Source: Acidobacteriota bacterium (lineage in GTDB: Bacteria > Acidobacteriota > Terriglobia > Bryobacterales > JACQDG01). From it: a stretch of 5,563 nucleotides of DNA. Under the pieces are notes generated by a model. It was not told where the DNA came from, ran no database searches, and saw only the letters and a list, made by a program, of their open reading frames with translations. Of this stretch, positions 1 through 5,563 are shown in pieces. Position 1 is the first letter of the stretch. Every line of letters begins with the position of its first letter. The stretch is taken from positions 1 to 5,563 of the forward strand of contig JACQDG010000019.1 in the NCBI GenBank assembly GCA_016201185.1, given 5' to 3'. The translations under genes and the position numbers were made by a program.

Positions 1-1913
1 CGCCCTTTCCACGCGGTTAAACCGGGGGTGCAGGTTGAGAAGCTTGAGTCCGGAAAGCATTCGCTGATGACAAATCTGGGGCCTCCGGAAGCGAGCTGGC
101 GCAGGCTCTGGCCGTCAATGCCCCTGGGGATCTCCAGTCCCAGCACATCCAGAACAGTAGGCAGGATATCCACCAGGCTGACGGGTTCTTCCACCACGGC
201 TTTCTGGCTGGTATGGGGGTACCGAATCAACAGGGGGACGTGAACCACGTCCTGATAGACCGAAACTCCCGCGTGCCCGACCAGGCTCCTTTCCCCAAGC
301 GCCTGGCCGTGATCGGAAGTGATGAGGAGGAGGGAGTTTTCGTACAGACCGAGGTCCCGGAGCTGCTGCAACAACTTGCCCAAATGAAAATCGAGGTAAG
401 CGATCCCGCCGTCATACTGGGAGAGCAAGTGCTGCCGCTCCCTTTCAGTCACTTGTTCCCGGAGTTTATTCACGTGCCATTGCAGCACATCGCAGCGCTC
501 CGGAGTGATTGTCGCGTCCTTGCCGGGAAACAAAGTGTCAAACGGCGGCGGCGGCACCAGCGGTTGGTGCGCGTCCATGTAGTTGAGAAACAGGAAGAAG
601 GGACGGCCGTACTTGCGCGCCCGATCAAGCAGAGGGAAGGCCTGACGGTTGACACTCTCCGCCTTCTGGTGCAGCTGGCCGGCAGAGACGGAAGAGGTCG
701 GCTGGAGCTTGCGCAGGCCGGCTGCGAGAAAGAACCTCGGGAGTTGCACGAATGCCGGCGGCATCCCGAACACGGAATAGTAAACGAAACCCTGGTCCAG
801 ACGAAACCCGGGCCCGAGATAGCTGTCGTTCGCCGCGACGCCCATGGTGTGGTATCCATTCTCGGACAGGATTTCAGCCAAAGTGTGGAACTTGTCCGCC
901 AGAGGATAGCCGGCCTCATTGTCCGTGTTCTCGCTGGGCCCGCTAAGCCGCGCTCCGTGCCGTCTGGCGTAAAGGCCGGTGAACAGCGATGCATGGCTCG
1001 AAAGGGTGATGTTAGAGGAGGAAATGGCCTGGGAGTACAAAGTCGCCTCCTCGGCAAATTTTTTCAGATTGGGGGATGTATCTCGCTCATAACCATACAC
1101 GGAGAGGTGGTCCGCGCGGACCGTGTCCATGACAACCAGGACCACATTCGGGGGGGCGGCTTTCCCTATGGCAGCCATCAGAGGATGCCGGTACTCCAGA
1201 AAAAAGGCGGTCCCGAGAACAATGGCCACGAGCCCGGCCAGGCGGGCGAGAGGTTTCCAGAGAACGACCTGCCGAGCTTCCACCGCGTTGCCTTCCGGGG
1301 CCGCCAGCGCTTTCTGGATGAGCCTGCCTGTGAGGGAAACGGCAAGCAAATAGGCCAGAACAGTGCCCGCCTTGACGGCGGTCGGGCTATGTAGCAATAG
1401 TTTCCTGCTCATCCAGGGCAGGCCCAGCAGCAGGAGGCTGAGGCTCCAGGGGTTCAGGAAGAAACCAAGCTGTTCAGCCAGGGAACCCGACCCGGCGCTC
1501 CATGCCAGCCCCGCAGTCAGCAGCACGCTAACCAGGAACCGGACCCAGATGGACGGGCTGGGGTAAGACCAGACGGCCAGGTTAATGGCCAGGGCCCAGA
1601 TCAGGGTGGAGGCCGCCGCGGCGGAAATCAGTCTTGTGACTTTTCCCTTGACGAGAATCGGGATTCGTCGGGCCGCCACGCCGATGGCCAGCCCGCTTAA
1701 TCCCCCCAGGAGGAGCCCCAGGGCCCCGTAGATGCTGAAAAACAGAGCAGTCTCTTGCCATTCCGGCAGCGGGGCAGAAAAGCTGGGTTGGCCCAGCCGG
1801 GGAAGTATGGATAAGAAGCAGCATTCCACCACGGCGTAAGCCGTCCATGCCATCAGTCCCTGGACTGCGCCGGCAACAACTGTGCCCCACAGCCCTTGTT
1901 CAGTAGATTTCAT
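1..1913 (-). CDS. Polytopic membrane protein with C-terminal sulfatase-fold (AlkP superfamily) domain, 3' end cut by window
   Basis: The reading frame starts at ATG 1913 and stays open to the left edge, giving 637 visible codons. Residues 1-240 hold about seven hydrophobic segments (near 11-36, 56-79, 95-115, 123-140, 150-167, 178-195, 221-239). The extracytoplasmic enzyme domain begins near 253. Sulfatase-family landmarks are: NVVLVVMDTVRADHLSVYGY, with metal ligand D263; the active-site segment T303-LSSHASLFTG-313; MDAHQP at 446-451; SDHGQ with metal ligands D534 and H535; and GHAG with H547. The FGly position is Thr, and the CxPxR maturation signature is absent (P to S, R to H). It is therefore probably not a formylglycine sulfatase; Thr nucleophiles are known in LtaS- and EptA-type phospho-transferases of this fold. 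Only three bases separate it from the upstream stop (TAA-AGG-ATG), with AAGG directly against the start, so coupled reinitiation is likely. The last 50 bases may contain a frameshift (see findings). The fold is secure; the substrate is unknown. Confidence 0.9.
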   Translation of the reverse strand, partial: MKSTEQGLWGTVVAGAVQGLMAWTAYAVVECCFLSILPRLGQPSFSAPLPEWQETALFFSIYGALGLLLGGLSGLAIGVAARRIPILVKGKVTRLISAAAASTLIWALAINLAVWSYPSPSIWVRFLVSVLLTAGLAWSAGSGSLAEQLGFFLNPWSLSLLLLGLPWMSRKLLLHSPTAVKAGTVLAYLLAVSLTGRLIQKALAAPEGNAVEARQVVLWKPLARLAGLVAIVLGTAFFLEYRHPLMAAIGKAAPPNVVLVVMDTVRADHLSVYGYERDTSPNLKKFAEEATLYSQAISSSNITLSSHASLFTGLYARRHGARLSGPSENTDNEAGYPLADKFHTLAEILSENGYHTMGVAANDSYLGPGFRLDQGFVYYSVFGMPPAFVQLPRFFLAAGLRKLQPTSSVSAGQLHQKAESVNRQAFPLLDRARKYGRPFFLFLNYMDAHQPLVPPPPFDTLFPGKDATITPERCDVLQWHVNKLREQVTERERQHLLSQYDGGIAYLDFHLGKLLQQLRDLGLYENSLLLITSDHGQALGERSLVGHAGVSVYQDVVHVPLLIRYPHTSQKAVVEEPVSLVDILPTVLDVLGLEIPRGIDGQSLRQLASGGPRFVISECFPDSSFSTCTPGLTAWKG

Positions 1914-1916
1914 CCT

Positions 1917-2735
1917 TTACAGCACAACCCCAAATCGGCCCTTAAGCAACAATGCGCTAAGTGTTGAAGTTACCACAAAAATTACAAGCCAATGAAGATT
2001 GAATCCTGCCAGGCGCAGGGAGGCGGGTGGGTAGTTCACCTCGACCCAATCTACCGCGTCACTGCCCAGGCGCGGTTCCCCGGGATGCCAAAGCAGGTCG
2101 GCCGTTGACCGCACGCGTCGAGCCGACAGGATATGCCGGGGCGTTCCCGCCTCTATGTCTTTCTCCAGTTTTCCCCAGGGGAATACCAGCCGCAGGCGCC
2201 CGGAGACATTCCGCAGCGGCCGCAGGCGCCACTGGATGCTTCGAGCGCTCAGGACACGCACAGCCGGAGTCTCCACGATGATCCCAGGCGGCGCATGCAG
2301 AACCGGGGCCGGAATCGAGACGTCGATCGGTTGCCGCAATCGCACGGTCACCATGGCCGCTCTGCCCACCGGCAGCGGCGCCCGTCCGTAGAACCGGTCC
2401 AAGTGTATCAGCAGTAGAATCATGGGCAGGGTGGCGAACAGCGCCGGTCGCAGCATCAGGCGGAGATAACGGAGATTGTCCCAAAGGAGAGCCTTCAGCG
2501 CCCGCCACACCACCACCGGCTCCTCGCCGTATAGACGCATTTCGAGGAGATGCGCCTGCAGCCGTTTCTTCGTCGAGAGGATCGAAACCGGGTTGGAGGT
2601 CTTGCGGAAAACCCAGAGCAGCCCCGCCCCGGCCAGCACGCTGACCGGAATCAGGCTCAGCAGCGGCCGGGCAAAGCCGAAGAGAGAAACATATCGTTCC
2701 AGCAAAACCCCGATCACTTTGTTGAGAATCTCCAA
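1917..2735 (-). CDS. Three-helix membrane protein of unknown function, possibly Oxa1/EMC3(DUF106)-like
   Basis: I do not recognise a named family with certainty. With the TTG start at 2735 the product has 272 residues. It shows an amphipathic N-terminus (1-22), a first membrane segment (about 24-43) and a basic, helix-forming stretch (44-94, including KKRLQAHLLEMRLYGEE). A second membrane segment follows (about 95-111, ending ILLLIHLDRFYG), then a roughly 130-residue region rich in alternating hydrophobic and charged residues that looks like a beta domain (115-245), and a C-terminal membrane segment (about 246-264). The helix, charged hairpin, helix layout resembles Oxa1/YidC/EMC3-type insertases and archaeal DUF106 proteins; this is inference from pattern only. 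TTG was chosen because AGGTGG lies eight bases upstream; GTG at 2747 (276 residues) is the alternative. The frame also stays open upstream to 3140, but that stretch overlaps two better genes. It sits between the small RHH-like gene and the sulfatase-fold gene. Confidence 0.8.
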   Translation of the reverse strand: MEILNKVIGVLLERYVSLFGFARPLLSLIPVSVLAGAGLLWVFRKTSNPVSILSTKKRLQAHLLEMRLYGEEPVVVWRALKALLWDNLRYLRLMLRPALFATLPMILLLIHLDRFYGRAPLPVGRAAMVTVRLRQPIDVSIPAPVLHAPPGIIVETPAVRVLSARSIQWRLRPLRNVSGRLRLVFPWGKLEKDIEAGTPRHILSARRVRSTADLLWHPGEPRLGSDAVDWVEVNYPPASLRLAGFNLHWLVIFVVTSTLSALLLKGRFGVVL

Positions 2736-2743
2736 CGTCGAGC

Positions 2744-2749
2744 CCACCT
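2744..2749 (-). promoter_or_regulatory. Ribosome binding site deciding the TTG start of the membrane protein
   Basis: On the minus strand AGGTGG is followed by eight bases and then TTG at 2735-2733. The competing GTG at 2747-2745 lies inside this motif and has only a short G run close upstream. The spacing favours TTG, which gives a natural N-terminus reading MEILNKVIGVLLERY. Confidence 0.5.
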
Positions 2750-2758
2750 GCCCGCGGC

Positions 2759-2950
2759 CTACTCGAGGTACCCCAGCCCCTTCAGTTTCTTCACAATTTC
2801 CTCGTTCGATTCCGCTTCCTCGATCTTGGCCAGTTCCTTCTCCAGCAGGTGGACGACGAATTCCTGGGGCGAGGAGTAGCCGGCCGCCTTGGCGCAACGC
2901 TTGACCCTCGGCCAGAGGTCCTTGTCCAACTTGATGCTGGTGGATAACAT
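2759..2950 (-). CDS. Small ribbon-helix-helix-like protein with LGY-type C-terminal tail
   Basis: The product has 63 residues. Residues 3-9 (STSIKLD) fit the beta strand of a MetJ/Arc/CopG ribbon-helix-helix fold. Residues 10-23 form helix A, a GYSSP turn follows (24-28), and residues 29-46 form helix B (EFVVHLLEKELAKIEEAE). RHH proteins of this size usually dimerise and bind operator DNA through the paired strands, so it could autoregulate the operon or be the antitoxin-like half of a lost pair; neither is shown here. No toxin gene lies beside it. The tail, residues 50-63 (EEIVKKLKGLGYLE), is not part of the RHH core and resembles short tails I recall on AlkP-superfamily enzymes. The ATG at 2950 is well supported by GGGGAG with a five-base spacer. 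The gene lies 24 bases after the phosphohydrolase stop and ends 23 bases before the membrane protein start. Confidence 0.82.
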   Translation of the reverse strand: MLSTSIKLDKDLWPRVKRCAKAAGYSSPQEFVVHLLEKELAKIEEAESNEEIVKKLKGLGYLE

Positions 2951-2955
2951 TCTTA

Positions 2956-2961
2956 CTCCCC
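2956..2961 (-). promoter_or_regulatory. Ribosome binding site of the RHH-like gene
   Basis: GGGGAG on the minus strand precedes ATG 2950 with a five-base spacer (TAAGA). It is the clearest Shine-Dalgarno sequence in the window and supports translation of this short gene independent of coupling. Confidence 0.65.
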
Positions 2962-2974
2962 AAGACCGCGGGCG

Positions 2975-4867
2975 CTAATAGATCGGCCGGCCAATCATTC
3001 CCCCGGCGGGGGAAATTCCGAATTCCTTCAGTATTGTCACGGTCACGTCGTAGAGCTGCGGGTCGGCAAGGCGCGCTTTGCGGTTGGCGAACAGCACGCC
3101 CGGCACGTATTTCGCGGCGATGCAATGATCGCCGATCCACGCTTCGGTATTATTCTCGATCACCGCCGCCGGCACGGCGCCCAGCGCCGTCTGCCAGGAG
3201 GCGCGGTATCCCCGCTCGTAGCCCACGATCAGGTCCGGCGCCTGCTCGAGCGATGAACCGTGAAACAATTTCCGCGGCGAGTAAACTTCGCCCACCACGG
3301 CATCTCCCGTTTCCGGATCGCGGAACTCCAGCAAACGCTCGGTCAGCCTTCTCTCTAAGTCGTCGCTCTGGGGGCCGGGCAAGACAATGCCGCCCGGCTC
3401 CCGGCCCGCCAGGTTCAGGTAGAGGCCGTTCAGCCCCAGGGCGTACGCCTGCGTGCGGGACCAGTCCACGTGAGCAAACAGCTCTTCGTTTCCCGTATTC
3501 TGCGGCTCATCCAGCGCCAGGAAATTCTCCCGCAGCAGCCAGGTGTTCAGATGAACGGCGCGCCGGAAGCTCGAAAAGCCATGATCGGAAAGGACGAGCA
3601 GCGTCCCATCCTCCCCCATCTTCTCCCTGGCCCTTCCCACCGCACGGTCGATGGCCCGGTAGATCTCCAGCAATTCCCCATCGTACTTCTCCCACAGGAT
3701 ATGCGAGTTCTGATCGATGCTCGAAAAATAATGGAACAGCAGCCCTGTCTCGAAATGTTCCAGCTCGTATTGGAACAAGCGCAGGCTTTCCATCATAACC
3801 AGCCGGCTTTGGGCCAGGAACTCCTCGTGGCTGAGAACGCCTGCCCGCACCGCGGCCGTGTCCTCCGCGATGCCCTGGGTATAGAAGAGTCCCACGGCCC
3901 GGGCCAATTCCCGGCTGTACGGCGAGGGCGTAGAAATCGGCAGCTCGGGATCTTCGGGGTCGATGTTGACCGGACTCACGTACAGCCGGAAAACCGGACG
4001 CACGCCGCGCAGGTAGACGCGAAAAATGCCGGAGGCTTGGCGCAGGCCCGGAATTAGAGGAAACTCCGCCCTCTGCCACCCCGACCACTCGCCTTCCTTC
4101 AGCAGCACCTGTGTTTCCCCGATGTCCAGCCGCGCCACCGGCTCGCTGGGATCGAGATGCACCACTAACGGACATGACGCCCGGGGCCGTTCCTTGCGAA
4201 ATGTGTTCACCGGCCCGTCAATCGGCAGTTCAACCTGATAGTTAGAAACATTCACGCGAACAATCCGGCCCCCCGGGACTTGCCGGGTCTGTTCCTGCGG
4301 GTCGCCCGTGAAGTAAGTGAAGGTGCCGAAAGTGCCGCGCATGTCGGGCGTCCCCATGCCTGCCAGGGACCTCGCCTTCGATTCGGCCGGCGGAAAATTG
4401 GCCGGCATGCGAACGATCGTCCCCGGCACCCCATCCTCGGCCAGAATCTGCCAGAAGGCTCGCCCCCGGCGCAGAGACCGGACCTGGCCCCCCGTGAGTG
4501 GAAACACGAACGGGCCTATCGTCAATGAGCGACCTGGCTCGGCTGTCTCAGCCATGGAAGAAAACGGCATCCTGGTGGCCGGGTCCCGGTGCACAAAGTC
4601 ATAAATACCGTGGCCTCCCGGGTCCATGCCGGTGATAACCGTGGACCACGCTACCGGGCTTTGCGGCGGGATGGTGGTGGCCAGGCGCTGGAAACTTCCC
4701 TGCTGGCGGAGCCGGTCCAGGTTCGGCAGCGCATCCATGCCGTCGACTCCGAGGACGATCATCCTTCTATTGCCGGCTCGGCCCGGAAGGCGGGCGCAAC
4801 TGGCCTGGAAGAGAAGCAGGGCAACAATCAGATGCGAGACCCACCGCGGCAACCCCGGCCTGCTCAT
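2975..4867 (-). CDS. AlkP-superfamily phosphohydrolase (COG3379 / type I phosphodiesterase-like), lipoprotein-like N-terminus
   Basis: This complete 630-residue protein belongs to the alkaline phosphatase superfamily and probably cleaves a phosphoester outside the cytoplasm; the substrate is unknown. Residues 1-24 form an export signal (basic start, hydrophobic LIVALLLF, then QASC), so Cys24 may be lipidated, although Gln at -3 makes the lipobox imperfect. The catalytic set looks complete: D42 in VLGVDGMD; S70 in PPQSPVAWSTVITG at the nucleophile position (Thr in NPP enzymes); D385 and H389 in SSIDQNSH; D428 and H429 in LSDHGF; and H581 in GDHC. GGHGIYDFVHRDP (84-96) and a beta-rich insertion (about 195-300) are typical of the COG3379 group as I recall it. 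The segment between D42 and the LPNLDRL helix is about ten residues shorter than usual. The gene starts in an ATGA overlap with the upstream paralogue, implying translational coupling, and ends in a TAG 24 bases before the RHH-like gene. Confidence 0.93.
   Translation of the reverse strand: MSRPGLPRWVSHLIVALLLFQASCARLPGRAGNRRMIVLGVDGMDALPNLDRLRQQGSFQRLATTIPPQSPVAWSTVITGMDPGGHGIYDFVHRDPATRMPFSSMAETAEPGRSLTIGPFVFPLTGGQVRSLRRGRAFWQILAEDGVPGTIVRMPANFPPAESKARSLAGMGTPDMRGTFGTFTYFTGDPQEQTRQVPGGRIVRVNVSNYQVELPIDGPVNTFRKERPRASCPLVVHLDPSEPVARLDIGETQVLLKEGEWSGWQRAEFPLIPGLRQASGIFRVYLRGVRPVFRLYVSPVNIDPEDPELPISTPSPYSRELARAVGLFYTQGIAEDTAAVRAGVLSHEEFLAQSRLVMMESLRLFQYELEHFETGLLFHYFSSIDQNSHILWEKYDGELLEIYRAIDRAVGRAREKMGEDGTLLVLSDHGFSSFRRAVHLNTWLLRENFLALDEPQNTGNEELFAHVDWSRTQAYALGLNGLYLNLAGREPGGIVLPGPQSDDLERRLTERLLEFRDPETGDAVVGEVYSPRKLFHGSSLEQAPDLIVGYERGYRASWQTALGAVPAAVIENNTEAWIGDHCIAAKYVPGVLFANRKARLADPQLYDVTVTILKEFGISPAGGMIGRPIY
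4864..4867 (-). other. ATGA stop/start overlap coupling the two phosphohydrolase genes
   Basis: Read on the minus strand, ATG (4867-4865) of the complete phosphohydrolase shares two bases with TGA (4866-4864) of its upstream paralogue. Purine-rich GAGGG lies about 12 bases upstream and GGGG one base upstream of the ATG, neither at ideal spacing, which fits initiation by ribosomes ending the previous gene. Confidence 0.85.
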
Positions 4868-5563
4868 GCCCCGTCTGCACCCTCAGCGAAGCGAAAAAGC
4901 GACTTGCCATCCATGTAGCCGGGCGCCTCGATACCAAACAAGGCCAGGGTCGTAGGGGCCAGGTCCTCGATGCCGGGATCCTCGGCATCGATTTTACGGT
5001 TGGAAAACAGCACGCCCGGCACCAGGACCGGGTCGATACAGTGGTCGCCACTCCAGGCTTTGAGGTTGTCTTCGATCACCCGGGCGGTCGTCTTGCCCAG
5101 CGCAGCGTCCCACGAAGTGCGGTAGCCGTCGTTATAACCGACGATCAGGTCCGGCGCGGCCTCAAGGTAGGGACCTCGGTACAGCGTATCGGTGGCATAC
5201 ACCCGGTTGATGGCGACCTGGTTCTGCTCCTCGTCCCGCAGGCCGGACAGTTTTTCGATAAGCTCCCGCTTGAGCGCCTCGCTCTCCGCCCCGGGCGCCA
5301 CGATCCCCTGAGCCTCGCGCCCTTTCTGGTTGATGTAGAGGCCCGCCAGCCCGAACGTATAGGCTCTGGTGCAGCTCCAATCGACTCCTTGGAGATACGC
5401 ACCGCCGCCTGTCCTGGCGCCGTTCTCCAGGGCCAGGTATCCATTTTGGTTGAGCCAGGAATTCAGGTTTACTGCGCGGCGAAACGACCGGAATCCGTGG
5501 TCGGAAAGCACGAAAAGAACGGTCTGGTCGTCCACGTAGCGCAGCGCCGCGCCCACCAGCCGG
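4864..5563 (-). CDS. AlkP-superfamily phosphohydrolase paralogue (COG3379-like), C-terminal 232 residues only
   Basis: Only the C-terminal part is present; the frame is open at the right edge (first full codon CGG at 5562), so the apparent GTG start at 5556 is internal. It aligns with the end of the downstream gene along its whole visible length, with roughly half the positions identical by eye. Shared blocks are LSDHGF-x-SFRRAV, VDWSxTxAYxxGL, APDLIVGYxxGYRxSW, GDHCI and VPGVLFxNRK. Metal ligands D and H of SDHG lie 21-22 residues from the cut, and the later His of GDHC is at 5043-5041. It ends with the usual APGYMDGKSLF-type tail, whereas the paralogue ends GGMIGRPIY. The nucleophile, the first metal Asp and any signal peptide lie outside the window. 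The adjacency points to tandem duplication followed by divergence. Confidence 0.93.
   Translation of the reverse strand, partial: RLVGAALRYVDDQTVLFVLSDHGFRSFRRAVNLNSWLNQNGYLALENGARTGGGAYLQGVDWSCTRAYTFGLAGLYINQKGREAQGIVAPGAESEALKRELIEKLSGLRDEEQNQVAINRVYATDTLYRGPYLEAAPDLIVGYNDGYRTSWDAALGKTTARVIEDNLKAWSGDHCIDPVLVPGVLFSNRKIDAEDPGIEDLAPTTLALFGIEAPGYMDGKSLFRFAEGADGA

Noticed and set aside
470..1057. A 195-codon minus-strand frame inside the sulfatase-like gene.
   Set aside because: It is a different frame of the same strand. It reads Arg/Ser/Pro-rich without motifs, while the overlapping frame carries the catalytic residues.
1150..1156. A run of seven G as a possible slippage or frameshift site.
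   Set aside because: The sulfatase-like frame runs through it unbroken from the last hydrophobic segment into the NVVLVVMD motif, so no shift has occurred here.
213..1394. A 393-codon open frame on the plus strand.
   Set aside because: It lies antisense to the sulfatase-like gene, whose minus-strand frame carries continuous family motifs. The plus-strand product has no recognisable domain or hydrophobic pattern and is a GC-rich shadow.
2191..2230. Direct repeat of CGCAGGCGCC spaced 30 bases apart.
   Set aside because: It is short and lies in coding sequence where Arg-Leu-Arg recurs in the protein; nothing suggests a binding site or mobile element.
2736..3140. Upstream extension of the membrane protein frame to a start at 3140.
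   Set aside because: It would overlap the end of the phosphohydrolase and the whole RHH-like gene. The extra 135 or so residues are low-complexity, Arg/Gly-rich shadow sequence, and a good ribosome binding site supports the start near 2735.
3034..3798. A 254-codon plus-strand frame opposite the complete phosphohydrolase.
   Set aside because: The product is strongly Arg/Pro/Ala-rich and has no domain. The minus strand encodes the conserved AlkP C-terminal half here.
1..5563. tRNA, rRNA, CRISPR, insertion sequence, terminator or promoter.
   Set aside because: Nearly every base is coding on the minus strand, the largest gaps are 24 and 23 bases, and no hairpin-plus-T run, repeat array, inverted terminal repeat or cloverleaf was seen.

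Overview
The window is GC-rich, gene-dense bacterial DNA. Five genes lie head to tail on the minus strand with almost no non-coding sequence, so it reads as the interior of one operon transcribed from the right edge to the left edge. The first gene lacks its 5' end and the last lacks its 3' end, both cut by the window. No RNA gene, mobile element, CRISPR array, promoter or terminator is visible. The gene content (paired AlkP-superfamily phosphohydrolases of the COG3379 kind, a membrane sulfatase-fold enzyme and a small ribbon-helix-helix protein) suggests an environmental Gram-negative-type bacterium. Acidobacteriota is my best guess, from recollection of similar loci only; nothing in the window fixes the taxonomy.

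Layout in transcription order (right to left): (1) 5563-4864, C-terminal part of an AlkP-superfamily phosphohydrolase. (2) 4867-2975, a complete 630-residue paralogue with a lipoprotein-like N-terminus, starting inside the previous stop codon (ATGA overlap). (3) 2950-2759, a 63-residue ribbon-helix-helix-like protein with an unusual C-terminal tail. (4) 2735-1917, an unrecognised three-helix membrane protein whose first half resembles the hairpin layout of Oxa1/EMC3/DUF106 proteins. (5) 1913-1, a polytopic membrane protein ending in a sulfatase-fold domain, with threonine where sulfatases carry the formylglycine-forming Cys/Ser. Gene 5 is the largest visible gene, about a third of the window, and is easily missed because it runs off the left edge without a stop.

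Together the locus encodes three metal-dependent AlkP-fold enzymes at the cell envelope (one polytopic, one lipoprotein-like, one of unknown N-terminus), plus a second membrane protein and a possible small regulator. The most economical inference is an envelope-modification or phospho-/sulfo-ester cleavage system. The substrate cannot be read from sequence. The points most worth checking are the membrane protein's possible kinship to Oxa1/EMC3 insertases, the Thr nucleophile of the sulfatase-like enzyme, a possible frameshift in its last 50 bases, the LGY-type tail on the small protein, and a shortened active-site segment in the complete phosphohydrolase.
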